This document shows positions 27,901-42,900 of a stretch of 64,000 nt of DNA, piece after piece (position 1 is the stretch's first letter; each line of letters opens with the position of its first letter). Made by a program: the position numbers and the translations under genes. Source of the DNA: Cladopsammia gracilis. Lineage: Eukaryota > Cnidaria > Anthozoa > Scleractinia > Dendrophylliidae. The stretch covers positions 591,001 to 655,000 of the forward strand of contig JAJGOT010000318.1 in NCBI GenBank assembly GCA_022457155.1, written 5' to 3'. Under the pieces are notes generated by a model. The model worked only from the letters and a program-made list of their open reading frames with translations. It had not been told where the DNA came from and ran no database searches.

Positions 27901-30900
27901 CGTGTACCATTTACCGTTGACACCAGAAACGAGCTGAGTAACCACGCTTACCCTTCAAAACTGGCGCAGGGTCTGGAACTGGTAGATAAAAGCAAATGGT
28001 ACACACATTTCCATTCGGAAATTCCGTTTGGGAATTTTGGACTACCTTTCAAGAAATCCCGTTTTCCCGTGGAAATTTCCGTTCGGGAAGAAAAAATAGT
28101 CTTCCCATTTACATTCCATCCGAAATTTCCGGATTTTTTGGGTAAATGGTAAACAACCAGTGCCTCTGCACGTGCATTTTACATTTTGGTACATTTCTTT
28201 GCCGTTCCATGCAAAACAACAAGAATAAGAACCGCATAAGAATGTTAAAAGCTCATTAGCATGTTACTGAACTCATTATCATATTAAAACCGGCTTACGG
28301 GCAAACGTTCTAGTGAGTTATAGAGATTTGAATTTACAAAATGCTAATTAGATGACGTCAACCCGGGAATCATTTATTATACAACTACTTGTTTTCACCT
28401 CCAAGTAATATTTTTTACGAATCAATTGACTATCCACAGTTTATTTTTAGTATTTATCAAATTAATTATCCTCAAACTGTAAACTGGGCATTGTAAATTG
28501 GCCTAGAAATAATGGCAAATTCTCGGGTTGACGTCATCTAATTAGCATTTTGTAAATTCAAATCTCTATAACTCACAAACGCGACGTTCAAAACAAGAAA
28601 TATTTTACCATTCAACTATTCAGTGTACATAGAGTTGATTCTGAAAATAACTTTCTAGGGGTGATAGGCACTTTAAGGCTGGTTCTCATATAATCGTCCC
28701 GGTCGTCCGAGTCGTTTCAAAAGTTTTTTGCAAACGACTCAGACGATCGGGACGACTCAAGCGATTTGGGTTCTCATATGATCGTCCCGGTCGTCTCGAA
28801 CGTCAATAGCGCAGTCGTAAACTGTGTTGGGCAATAATACTGCATTCTGGGGTAGATTTGCGTCGCTTCGATCGCCTCAGTCGTCCCGGTCGCCTGAGAG
28901 TAGTTCTCATATGATCGTCCCCGATTATTCTCGATCGTCCCAGTCGTCCGGATAGAACACAGTTCTATCCAAGCGACCGCGATCGTCCCAGTCGTCCGGG
29001 TCGTTTGCGATCGTCCCGGGTCGTCTCAGAAGTGTTCTCATATAATCGTAGCTAATCGTCCCGGTCGTCCGTGCACTTTTTGAAACGACTCGGACGACCG
29101 GGACGATTATATGAGAACCAGCCTTTAAAGCCTGCCGCACACTTGAGGAAAGTGTTGAGCAAAATTCCTCGCGAGGCAGTTAGCTCAGCAGTTTCCTCAA
29201 GTGTGCGCTGGAGTTTTTGTGGGTTTTTCGCCTCGCGAGACCGTGAGGCCAATATCTGTCGTGTTTGATACTTTTTGCCTCGTGAGACAAATTCCTCATC
29301 GCAGGGTTTTCGGTAACATTTTAAAGTACCGGATTTATTGGTGGAACAAACGGACTTGGGTGATTTATTTACACTTGAGAAAATAATTATTTCGTGTGAA
29401 AGTACTGGACTTTACATGTCAAACGACCGGACGTTTCGTCCGGCCTCCGGCCTCTAACGAAATCCCTGCTCATCGTGTGCGGGCGCCGCGAGAATCTGGC
29501 TGAGCCAAATTAATCGATCAGCCAATAAAATTGCATGGCGAGCTCACGTGATTTCAAGCTCGACATTCAAGATGGCGGACGACGAGATAAATAGACCATT
29601 TTACAGTTGTCTTCTTAGTGTCCTGGCCTTTGAGTGGAAGCGAGGCTGAAGTTGACCTTGTATTGATAGCGGAGCACTTGCCAGGCCGAAGGCCTGGCTG
29701 CGCAGCTCCATACTCATAGAACCATGCCCGTCATTTTTCATGGTCATGGCTAGCGGAATGTTTCGCGGGCGCGCGTGTGCCCGCCCTCCGCCGCCGCCGT
29801 CGCCGTCGCGCAGGACTAGCTTGCCTTCGCGCAGGACTAGCTCGCGGGCGCGTATGACGTCGCAAAACATGCGCGTAGACGTCATGTTGAACCAAAGCGA
29901 GGCTTTGTTTTTCGCGCGGTTACACGGCCGAATGTCACGTCAGCTAGAAAAACACTTTGATGTTTTGCTGTGAATTTACTAAGCGGAGAAAACCGTTGAA
30001 ATTAAAGGCGTTATTTCCCTTAATATTTCGCGTTTGCTACTCAAGACAAGGATACTAATTAAGGGATACTCAGAAGCCGCTTTAGTGGAAAAAGACGAGC
30101 TTTCAGGGATGAAATCTTGCTTCGAGGAACTTCATGTATTACGTTTTTATCAATGCGGGAAGCAAGCGAGGGACTTAATAAAGGTAAAACAGATTAAGTT
30201 TTCGATGAGAATTTATGTTGATATCAATCTGTGAGTGACTTTTTATTGGTGTTATTGTTAGTTTTGGAGAATTGATTTTAAAACGTGCTTAAATTCAGTT
30301 GTATCGATCTCTTGAATTTCATCGAAGAAAGCTTGAACTCGATGAGCTATAATTAAGCTTAAATGGTACGCGTTTTGCTTTTAAACGTAAACTAATGGAG
30401 ATTTGAATAAATTTTTTCGAAATGAGATTGTGTTGTCCATTTTTATGTGTTTGTTCATTCATTAGATAGTTTGAAAAGCGATTTTATGTAAACAAAACAA
30501 GACTGATTTTATAGTACAGTTCTAACTTCACTCGCATCGCCTTATGCAAATATGTTTGTGTATTTTTGCAATTTTTGATTTTCAAATCAGTTTCTCGGGC
30601 AATTTTTGACAAACAAAAACTGTATTTTTTTCGGAAACTAGTGGTACTAGTTATTCTAGACAGAGAAAAGTTGTTTTTGTGAACTTTTGTACGGTCTATA
30701 AAAATGTACTGTGCAGACGGTCGCGTAATACTGTTTTTGAGAATTGCTAAAATTGAAAATTTCCCGTTCGTCAATCTTAATTCTTGTGCTTCCAACCTTT
30801 CACCTTAGTTAAGTTTCACCTTAGTTAAGTTTCACCTTAATTAAGCTTGTTCAAAGTGCGACGCTGTTAGGCTTGGGCTATCTATATTATAGACCTTGGA

Positions 30901-33900
30901 GCTTTTCAGATGTAAATTTAGCTAGTTAGCATAAGAAAAGCATTGTTAACATATGAAAGACAGGTAGGTTTGTATCAAAGCAAAGTCACCTCCAGCCTCG
31001 CTTCCACTCATAAGCAAGGTCACCAAGCACAACTGTAAAATGGACTATTATATATTTTTTTTGTCTGGGACAAATGCATAGATATAAGACTCCAAGACCA
31101 TAGCCCCAGTCATACCAAGGGTAAGACACACAAAACCAAAGCCCACTAGACTGCACTCTATTTTGGAAACAGAATCACAGCACCAGCGAATGATGGAGAT
31201 GAGGAAACAAAGCTCAGACAGACAATAAGACCAAGGAAACGGAGAGCTTTATAATGCATGGAAGCAAAAGGGGGGGAAGAATATAAAAAGACGTTTAAAA
31301 AAAACGCCATAAGCATTTTGATTAAAAACAAACAAAACAAAAACAAACTAAACTTCTTGATCATTGATAATTTGCAATTCATTAACATGCACTTTGGTGA
31401 GCTCACTAAAAACGTATTAATAAACAACATAGATTGATAATATGAAAATATATTTATCTGCTCAGTAGGTCTGTCATTCTCGTCAGGGGCACAGTGAACA
31501 GACCTGGTGGTAGAGAGATTAATTCTAACAAAACATTCCTCCCGAAATAATAAAAATGCGCTCGAGAGACAGGAAAACTTCGATGAAATTGACGACTTAA
31601 TTTGTATATTATACTTTATAATTCAACACATTGACACACTGCCCAAATATGGTCAACAAGTTATCGATATACGCTATGTCTACATGACGTATATCCAACG
31701 ATGGCGGTAAATTTCGCATTTTGACAAGAGAATGCAAAAATGACGGACCGGCGTCGATATTTTTTCTTCAAACTGTGCTTTGTTATCAATATGTTGAATT
31801 ATAAAACTATTATAGCGCAAAAGCGCGCGTGATATCGCCTAATTCTTAGCCGACGAGGCCGTAGGCCGAGTTGGCTAAAATTAGGCGATATCAAGCAAGC
31901 TTGAGCGCTATAACAGTTAAATATTATATATAATTTATCTCGTCGTCCGCCATCTTGAATGTCGAGCTTGAAATCACGTGAGCTCGCCATGCAATTTTAT
32001 TGGCTAATCGATTAATTTGGCTCAGCCAATTCTCGCGGCGCCCGCACACGATGAGGAATTTGTCTCACGAGGCAAAAATTATCAAACACGACAGATATTG
32101 GCGACAGGCTTAACAATCACACAACCACCCGCTTATTTGCATAAACTAATACTTCCTCCTTTTTATCTCGTTAATGCGCATGCGCATTAAACGAGATTTC
32201 GGAATCAGTCACGATTCCGAAATCCGATTCCGGGGGTTTCTTCCTTCTTCTTTATAGAAGCTATATTAGGGCATTGAAGATATGGTTGGTTAAACCGGTT
32301 AGGATTTCAAGAAGGGCGTCACATACTGCACCTAAAATTTTTGGGGAGCACCCCTGGACCTATTGTTAATTGCCTTAGGGTATTGGGATGTCAGAACTTG
32401 TCATGAACTTGTCATATCTCACATTACGTTACCGCAAAGGCATTAAGTTCTTCTTAAGTTTCGATATCTCACGTTACCTATCAGCTTCAATCATTTGAAG
32501 CTGCTTTAGAAGGGTAAAAATAGGTCAAATGCGTTTTTTGGCAAACGCAGTTTGAGAATTTCACGGTGTATTTTTACGAATGGCGACGTTTTAAGAAAGT
32601 TAAATGGGACGGGAAAGTTTGTGTTTTAATATGAGCGATATGGCAGAGCAAAATTTGCGTTTGTTCAATTTTTGAAACATTGCTATTACGGTTTGATTAT
32701 GCAATAGTATGGGAAAGACGTCATAGTTTTGTTGATTTAGCTACCGTGCACAAGGAAATTTTGCGGATTGTCCGACTGAATTTGTTTTGCGGGAGGAAAT
32801 TTTTGCGGGTCGCGGAGACAGCTAAAATTTCTGGTTCTATTTGCAATTCTTCGACGACCACAAAGTGATTACAGTGTCAGTAAAGCTCACTGTCGTTGCA
32901 GATAGAAATTAAACTGATCACAGTACGCGGGTGGCGGCTTAGAATTTTAAACATGAACGCTTATCAGCATAAGTGGAAAAGCGTTATTTCCTGAATTATT
33001 CTAGAGCTCTCACGCAAGTATGAACCTACCTGCCATGATCTATCAAGAAACGAAACATAATTATTATCAATTCGCTGTTCTGACTCAAATGAGTTCAAAT
33101 TTTATATTCAAGTTCCGATGAATTTCATTGCATTCTCAAATGCTTGTTCACTTGGCTCGGATGGTTTTATGCCGGTGGATTTTTAAGATCAGTTGCTTAT
33201 ACGCGCCACACTGTGAAAGAGATTTCCGAGAAAGTTTAAAATTTTACAAGATTTTGGTCTATTCTCTTGCCAAATAATGCCATTTCAATGTAATCGATTT
33301 TTGTTACAGTTAGCGTAAACGTCGAGTTCTACGAAGGGTTCGAGTTTAATCAATTTTTGCATAACCGGAATTCAACTGGATAAAAATGTACGACGATAAG
33401 TCGTGCACTTGTAATAAGCTGAGCGTGCAAGGCCTAGCCGTGTGGTTTTAACGCAATGAGAAGTTCGTAGACAATATAATAATTAAGGCCTTTAAAAATC
33501 AGTTGAAATCATTAATTCAAATGGATAGACTCAATACCTATTTAGTTTACTCTTAATTCAAAAGATAAATAGTATTGAAATATTTATGAAGAGGAATTTA
33601 ACCGTTGCAACCCCTTAAAACTGTACTTATCTATATCCTTGGTGCACTGTATTAAATTTTTCTTAATAGGTTTTTAGCGGAGCTCTGCGGGCCGAAGGCC
33701 CGCGCGGAGCGCCATACTCATAGAACCCATGCCGTCATTTTTCATGGTCATGACCAGCGGAATGTTTCACGGGCGCGTGTCCGTCCGCCCCCCGCCCCCT
33801 GCCCGCCGTGTTGGGCATTTTGAAACGAAAGCGAGGCTTTGATTTTCGCGCCTTCGCGTAGCTACATGGCGAATGTCACGTCAGCTCGGTAAACACGTTA

Positions 33901-36900
33901 GTTGGAGCTGTGTTTAGCGGAGAAAACTGAGAAAACCGTTTAAAAGTCGTTATTTCCCTGCATTTTCGCGGTTTGCTACTTAAGACAAGTTTCACAATTA
34001 CTCGAACAGTGGTCAAGACCGCATTTGAGGCTGTGTGACTCTGCAAATCAAGCGTTTTTGGAGGAATATAGAGCTAAGTGTTTTTTATATTACGGAATCC
34101 AGTACCATAGGAGCGGAGAAAACGGACACTAAAACTCTCGAGCGTTATGAATATGACGGCGAACAACCTTTGCCGGAGAGGAGAAACACTGGACATCGGA
34201 CAAACAAACATAAGCAGAAAAGCAAGTAACGTCTAAATGTGATTTGCAAAAATTGTTTAGTTTAATAATAAGACTTAAGCTTAAGCTTAAGTTTACCAGA
34301 ATAATTTTCTCCAAGTTTTTGCATTCAGAGCTAAATTTACAACTTTGAATATCCGTGGTTTTGGCAATGAAGCGAAACAACGCTCTGTTTTTGATTTTGC
34401 GAAAAATTTTATCGTTCTGATTTTATTTGTTTACAAGAACCTTTAGCGACAAGACAAAATGCGATAAATTCTCTGACAGCTAAATGAAATGGCGCGGTAA
34501 AAGTTTCTGGTCGCCCGCTCTTGGTAAACAAGGCGGCGTTGCCATTCTTGTCGCTGAAAATACTGATTTCAAATGTTTACAATGGAAAAAAGATTCTTCT
34601 GGTAGAATTGTTAGTGTTTTAACTGAACTCGACGACACGAAAATTAATTTGGTTTTATACTTATGCACCCACGAATCCAAGTGAACGTACTTTTATGACA
34701 CAATTCATGAATATTTTTTCCGAACTCTTTTAAAATTATTGCTGGCGATTTTAACTGCATTGAAAACGTTTCTGATAAGCTTGGAGGAAATCCTACAATT
34801 TCCATGGATTTGAAAGATCTGCACAGTGTTCTCTGGCGCAAAAAAACACGGCCGACTGAAAAATACAATGCACATGGTAATAATGCGGATAAAACTATCG
34901 GTACACGTTTGGATAATTTTTTTATTGCTCAGGACTTGTATGATTCCTTTTTAAAATGTGAAATTTTGCCTTGTGTTTTTTCCGATCATGATTGTGTTGA
35001 TTTAAGCCGCAATTTGCATAATGCATTTTCCCGTGGACCAGGACTTTGGAGGCTAAATTTAGAATTTGATATTTGCGATATGATCTCAGAAATTATTAAG
35101 AAACATGCATTGTACTGGAAAGCATTTACTTCCATTCAAGCTTTGTAGGATTTTCTTAAAGAATCTATAAAATTAGTTGCTATAGATTTTGGTCGAAGTA
35201 AACAACGCATATTAAGTTAAATCGCGATATTAAAAGGCCACGCAACTATAAATTCTTTGATCGAAGCTAAACGGGCTCTTATTGAAGGAGATAGCTCAGC
35301 GAAAACCACCATAGAAACGCTTGAAAGAGAAATTCGGGCCATTAATTTATCCCAAATGAGAGGAAGCCAAATTCGTAGCAGAGTCAAATGGCTTGAAGAA
35401 GGTGAAAAACTTACCAAATTCACGTGCTCAGAAAAATACTGTTCAATCTATTTATAACTCCGCCGGTGTTGAAGTCTTTTCACAAGATTCCGGCCCATTT
35501 CGATTTTTACCGTAATTTGTACTTGCAAGAACCTGTTAATTTAACAGTCCAAACCGAATTTTTGAACAAACTTGTAAACAGATTAAGTGAGAGCGAAATT
35601 TTATCCTGCGAAGGATTTTTATCTTTGGCTGAAATTTAATACCCACGCAATGCGTGGACTTTCTTCAGGGAAAACCCCCGGTTCAGACGGATTACCTCAA
35701 CAATTTTTCGCTAAATTCTGGGATCTTTTAGGCCCTATACTGTTCGAAATTATAAATTTAGTTTGGAAAATAATTCTCTCAGTGATTCAATGCAAGGAAG
35801 CGTGACTAGATTACTTTACAAGAAAGATGATAAGAAAAACCTCAAACAATGGTGACCCCGCCATTTCGCTACTCAATGTTGATTACAAAATTTGTTCAAA
35901 AGCTCTTACAAACAGACTTTCAAAATTGTTATCCTCGATTATTTCAAGAAGATCAAACTTGTTCCGTCCCAGGTAGGACGATTTTTGAGAATTTATTTCT
36001 CTTGCGTGACACTCTAAAATATTATATAAATATTACCAATGAAACTGGTATCTTGCTGAATATTGATCAAGAGAAAGCCTTTGACAATTGACATGGTAGA
36101 AAAACATTGGAAAACTTTTTACCAATGTTTTAAGTCGTTTTGGATTTGGCCCTAATTTCCAGCGGTGGATTTCTACATTTATACTGTCAAGCAAATATGA
36201 AAATTATAGTTAATGTGTTTTTGACCAAAGAAATTCCACTCGAGTGGGGGGTGAGGCAGGGAGATCCCCGGTCTCCACTTTTGTACATTTTATGCGCAGA
36301 AGTTTTGGCGACCAGTATAAGAAAGGATGATACTATTGAAGGTTTTCTCATTCCAGAAGCCTGAGGAAAGCGTTTTAAAATTCGCTAATAAGCGGATGAC
36401 TCCACATGTTTTGTAAAGGACATTTTTTTCTTTAGACAAATTGTTTACCTTTATACTTCACAAATACGAGACAGGTACAGGGACTAAATTAAACGTGGCA
36501 AAGAGTACAGAAGCCATGAGGTGCTCACGTCCGTACACTCCTTATGGCCTCCTTACCACCCTTTCCAAGCTAGTAGATTAAAATTTGAACCTGTGAAAGG
36601 TTGTGAGGTGTTTTCACTACCACCCTATCGGCACTACTCATTACTAGGTTTTTAGTTAATGTTAAGACTATTTTCTTTTTCATTAAGACCATACTTTATG
36701 GTATATGGGTTTTCGAAATAAAGCAACTTAAATTTTCACAATGGCACCGAGAACTCTTGGGACACTGTAAGGGACATAAGGAATAACATCACAACACAGT
36801 TGCAAATTGCCCCCCGGGGGGGGGGGGGGGGGGGGGGCTGGGACTCTGAGACCCTTAACCTATACTAGACCATTTTAGCTGCATTTTGCAACCCTATTCT

Positions 36901-39900
36901 AGAATAAACACCGAAAAATCCTACCCGGCATATCCTAGACCTTTTCTAGACTCACTATTTTGCAGAAACTTGTTCACTATCACAGTCTAAGATACCAGGG
37001 GTCAGTAAAAATGTCGTACAGCACACCTTACCAATTTTTCCATTTGCCAGTAAACCTCGTCTAGACTAAATTCTTCATGCAACTGATCAGTTTTGTGGAA
37101 AATGATACCCTATTCTAGACCAAAAATTTCGGATTACTATACCCTATCCCAGACTAAACTGCTTGAAAACCATACCCTTGACAGCGGCACATACCTATAT
37201 AACTCATATATGGGAGTACCCCCTCCCCCCGGGTAAATTGATTTCTCCCGAATGACCAAATAGAAATTTTCTGCTTTGTGGTGTCATCCGATTTATTTGT
37301 GAAATACAACAGTCAGAGCTTGTGACTCTATAAATAATTTAGCTACTGGCAACTCATCATTCAATACCAGAAATGACTAAAGTAATCATGTGCAAACCAG
37401 AAAGGACTTTCAAGTGGACCAAACGACCGGAAATGAACTTTATAAATAGTCCCTTATGGACTATAGACTTTCAAGTGACTCATGTAAACCGGAACTGACC
37501 TTGTATTATTGTAACCGGAAATGACTAGCTTTATAACACAGGATGCCTTGTAACCGGAAATGACTAGCCTCTCAGGATAATATTCTAAACTTTAGGGATT
37601 TGTTATTGATAAATAAAACATTTTAAAAGGAAAAAAACACTTTTGTTGTGTTTAGCGGAGAAAACGGTTTGCAAAATCGTTTTCCCCTGCTTTTTTTTCG
37701 CGGTTTGCTACTCAAGAGAGGTTTCACATTTCAGAAACAGTGAGCTTTTGTGGAATTTGTGCAGTCTAAATGCACTGTGCAGACGGTAGCGTAATAAGCT
37801 TACTGTTTTTGAGAATTGCTAAAATTGAAAAATAGCCTGGTCGTCAATCTTAATTCTAATTATTCTTGTGCTTCCGACCTTTCACCTAGTTAAGCTTATC
37901 ATCATCGTTTCTGTTCAGAGAGCTCCGCTGTTAGGCTAAGCCTATCTATATATATTAGAAGACTTACCTTCTACTTGCAGCTGAAATAGCTAGGCTTAAA
38001 CGTAGCAGTCGCTAGACTGTCAAAAATGCCAACGAAGGTTTTAGCGAGCTCCACGCAGCTATAAAGCGTAGCGAATACAAGCTAAAATTACAGCCTTTAC
38101 TGAGACACTTACGATACGACCAAAAACAGATCGCTCATAAAATAGAAGTCTGTATACGGGTGAACATTTCAAGTTCGTTTACCAACAGGTTGCAACTGAA
38201 CTGACTGAAAATTCTAAAAACTGACAGGAATCTTCTGCGACACCTCCTTTCAACAACCTTGACGGGCTTTTTTAATTTCGTTCCTATTACAAATTAAGTT
38301 ATCGTCTCTTTCGTAGAAAAATACGTAAACATTGGGAACATCAAACTTTAAGAGGGTATAAAGGAAAAGTAACACACATCTGAACAGCGCCACCATTTTG
38401 GACGGCAATCTATCCGTTCCTATGTTAATCGCGTAACTCTTTCCTCCTTTCCAGTTCTAGATTTCTGTTCGTGAAATGACCTGATCAAAACCCCCCCGAA
38501 AATAACCTTCAGGCTGATTAGGGTATTACATTTCACAATTCCAAACCTGAAAAACTTAGAAATTACAAAAAAAAAATAAACATAAATATATAGCGTTAAA
38601 TAACGCGAAAACGGGAGGATTTTTTCCGGATATATAATTGATAATATCCATTAGATTATTACAATGGAACTCAATTCATTCTATAGGTGTCAGAACATTC
38701 ACTGAAGCGTGATGCTTGAAGTTGTTTCTCGCTGTGAATTTGCCTGTAAAGAGCTGTAAACCCGGCGCAGCTTTTTTTCGACAGCTACAGTGAGCTTACT
38801 TTACCATTTTGTAAACAAGGCCAAACACACGACAAATTAATTTAGCACTGCTAAATGAGGGTGCTAATGGGGGTACCCAATTGTCAGTTAACTACTATTT
38901 TTTCGGCCAATTGTCAGTTAACAAGAGGCTACACTGGTAGCCTATACTCATGCGCTTGTATATTAAAGAAAGTTTTATGTTTTTCTTTTTTAACTGGGTC
39001 ACGCTGTCGGAAATCGGTTCATTTCAATATTTTCATTCGTTGATCTTATCAAGTGATTTAGCTTGACAAGTAGGAAATTACGTATATCAGTAAGGCTTTT
39101 AAATTTGCAAAGTTAAGATAAGGTTACTTTACAGGCCATGTGAATGACCAGAGTGAATGCGTTTTCGGGATTGGTGAACATTGTGACTAAAGATCTAGGG
39201 ACTTTGCGATTAAATCATTCTTACTTGAGAATTGTCATGGACTTCTTGTGCCAAACAGAGGCGTTCGCGACAACGCACCCCTTCCCTCTCAACGAATTTT
39301 GCGTGACATAAGCCTTGTTTTGTTTACATAAAACCAGAGACAGAGAAATGTATGGAAAACTAAAACAAGCAACAGGCCCCCAAAATTTGTCAGTAGAACT
39401 CTTTGCCGTGTAGCTTTAGTTTATATTTTTTTTAGAACAGCCGCTTTACGAAAATTATTCGACATTAGATTCTCCTACAAAAACCATAATTTCTCACCTG
39501 TCAAGATAGCTTCCAAAACCGTAATAAGGATCGTCAGTAAGATGTCTGTTTGATACAGGATCGTACACAGAGAGTATGGGAAGGAAAAAAATCGAAACTC
39601 ACTGATGCTTGTGTCCAATAAAATACGGTGTGTCCACTTACTTTGGAGTCTGCTTAATACAGGTTTTAGTGTAATCAGAAATCTTACTCATTTAATCTAA
39701 CACTGAAAAGGGCTCGTGTGGTCAACCCCGGGGTCAACCCGCGTTCGCGTGCTAGGACAAAATGACGAAACAAAATACACACCATGTATCTCACTTGTCG
39801 CACTTCCCATTAGAAAAGGTAGCTCCATTTCCAACTGAGCCTTTGTAACAGCTTTCCCGTCGATCTTCTCTAATCGGAACAACTTTAAATCAAACTCACC

Positions 39901-42900
39901 GAGTCCAAACTTTCCGCTTATTGTTTGATTATATGTCCATTGAATTGTGCTTTGTCATGTCAAACGGTAGTCATCATCTCGATAAAAACTCAGAATAACT
40001 TTGACCACGCCACTCGACGCCATCACGGAGATCAAGGTCAACGCTCTACAACCCTGGTACCTTTCGCATATAATATCGGTTAATATGTCACCTGGTCACG
40101 CAGCGAAGCAGGTAAAAGTCACAAAATAGCTTTGCTGTTAGGAAAAAACTATGTTGCTTTTATTAACAACAACAATCGTTAATTTAGTATAATTAATAGA
40201 ATGTCACTTAACTGTTACCGTATTTTCTCGATTAAACGCCGGGCCCCGAATAAACGCCGGGTATAATAGAGGAAGTTGTAAGTAAGCTCCTCAAACGTTT
40301 GTTTGTGGTATAATAAACTTAAGATTTAAGGGCAAGGTACAAGGCTGCCAAGAAAAACGAATAATAACCCTTTCTTAAAAAATGGCGGGCGAGAAAAAAT
40401 GCTGATACAAAGAAACGCCGGGTCCACAAGGCCAAGTTTGAAATAAACGCCGGGGGCATTTAATAGAGAAAATACGGTAACTTTTTAACTTTGGGCAATT
40501 GTCAGTTAACTGTTAACCCCATTAGCACCCTCCTAAATGCACTGGTATTCTGAATTTCACTTTTGCCGGAACGCAATTGGCATGAAAACAAAACGAAAAA
40601 AACTTGCGAGATAATAATGCCTTTTGTCACAACATTTCACCCACGACTGAAAAACCTTAAACAAATACTGATGAAAAATGGAGTTTCGTTCAAAACCAAC
40701 CATTCCTGAAAACTATTTACAAAACGCCGCCTAACACATCATACAAGACGTAAATCACTTAACGACATACTCATAACAGCCAAACTTTGAAAGCTAATAT
40801 AAATGCATCGCAACCGCAAAACCACATAGCGGAGTCGGTGCAGGCCTGTCATGAACCTCATTTCGATCTAAGGAAAACTAAAAAAGTGACCGCCAGGAGT
40901 GGTGCCCTGTTTATCCGCTCCAGACCCAATATTTTCTATATAAGTGCGTCCATAGCAGACGTGACCGAAAAAGGACCACGTGATCACCATTTTCCCGCCA
41001 TTTTTCACGTCAAAATATATAAAACAGCAGACTTGATACTTTAGCTAACTACAAAACTTTCCGTTTCATTATGCAAGAGTAGGAACAGCAAAATACCATA
41101 AATTTTGACTTTCGTTCTATTTTCGAATGCTGCTGGAGAGTTGAAAAAGAAATGGCTGATGGCGCGATGTCTGCTAAACATAGCTCAAATTGTCCTGGCA
41201 TGAGGAAAGGCAGCTCTACAGAAATGACATGTTGTTACGGTCTCCTTCCATTAGATTCGGCACATGTGAAGTTCAATGTTTGAACCTGGCCTTACTTTAA
41301 AGAACATTAAAGATTCAGTCACCATTTGTTGTGTCAATTGATATTTTGATAATTAATATTAATATGTCATCTGATCAGATATAAAGTCATTGCACGTGAC
41401 GTATTATCGATCACTTGATAGGTTTGTGGGCTTTTAATTGTTTTGAAATTGCGGCAATCTATTGTATTTGATTTTGAAAGTCTTTTCCATTGTCAAATAT
41501 CCCAACAGAAAATAGACAATGAATAACTGAAAATGCACTGTGTAAATTGAACCAACAACACATTTTCATCGTCAATTAGCTAGCAAGGCGGGAAAAGTCT
41601 TTCACTTTCACTTCACTAACATCAAAATTATTTACATTCACACTCGTGATTCTTTGTTACTCATAACTTTTTTTGACTTGCACCAACACTAATTTTCAAA
41701 CCAAGTTCTCTCAATCTTCTCTATCCTGCCAAGAACCATATCCAGTTGACTACTGCGCCTCGCATTTTCTACATAATGTCTGATTCTACAACGCCATCTT
41801 TACCATATTTATTTTATATTTATTTTAGATTCTTCTTTTTTTAACCTCATGTTCCAACGCATTAACGATATGGCTTTAAGAGCCCTTTGATTATTAAAAA
41901 ATAAACTGACACCTGCTGTACAGGCTAAGGACCATTAAACCGTTCCACTCCACACTCGAAGTTTAGAGGACGTGAAAATATTCGAAAATTACGGAATGTC
42001 GACAAAATTGCGGAATGTCGGCAGACCGACTCTCTTTTACGGTCTGTACAAACCGTACAGACCGTCAAACTGTTTGACCCCACACTCGGAGTATGTAGCG
42101 AAAATATTCTAAGTCCCCTTAATGAGATGCAGTTTACGGACTGTCAACGGACCGACTCTCTCTTTTACGGTCCGTACAAACCGTACAGACCGTCAAACTG
42201 TTTGACCCCACACTCGGAGTATGTAGTGAAAATATTCTAAGTCCCCTTAATGAGATGAAGTTTGCGGACTGTCAACGGACCGACTAGTCACTATCACAGT
42301 TTGTCAGACCGTACAGATCGTAACGTGGCTTTGACAGACTGTATCCGTGCGTCTATATTGGACAACAATCGGTAAGTTTCTCCCTTGGGTCTACTTCTTT
42401 TGCCCACTAGGGCGTTCATTTGTCTTGGCCACGCTAAACCGTAAGTCCACTAGTGGTGTAACGATTAATCGAATTCTCGATTAATCGCGATTATGACCAT
42501 TCGGTTCGATTCACGATTCTTTGCTTCCACGTTTCGATTTTGGTTCGATTTTTGCATATCTTTTCCAGGGTGCCCTCAATGAGTTATTATATTGTGAAAT
42601 CAGAATTCAGAACTCTTTAATCTGCGTTTTTGATTGACGAGCAAAGGTGTTTGCAGTTCGTTCGCCATTTTGTGTTGCCTGGTAAAATTGCTGTCTATCA
42701 CCCCTTGAGAATTTCCAAATAAGGCAAATCATGCGCAACACGCTCATTGTCACGTTCTCAAACATGGCGACGAACGACTAATCAATCGTGAATCCGCCGG
42801 CATCTTTTAGATCAGCTGTGTGGAAATATTATGGTTTTCCGCCTAAAGACGGTACAAAACTATCTGCAAGAAACATTTGCATAATCGAATCGAAATATTC

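Larger units (their letters stand above)
29249..32104. repeat. Inverted repeat pair enclosing copy B
   Basis: 29249-29300 plus 29461-29600 are inverted relative to 31930-32104 (shared GACAAATTCCTCATC and AAGATGGCGGACGACGAGAT). A second, inner inverted pair is 29590-29660/30988-31048. Copy B of the dispersed repeat lies within. This is a nested set of insertions. Confidence 0.6.

Noticed and set aside
39697..39882. Minus-strand ORF of 61 codons inside the CTAAAT-flanked element
   Set aside because: No domain, no transposase motifs, and within a non-autonomous element; probably chance.
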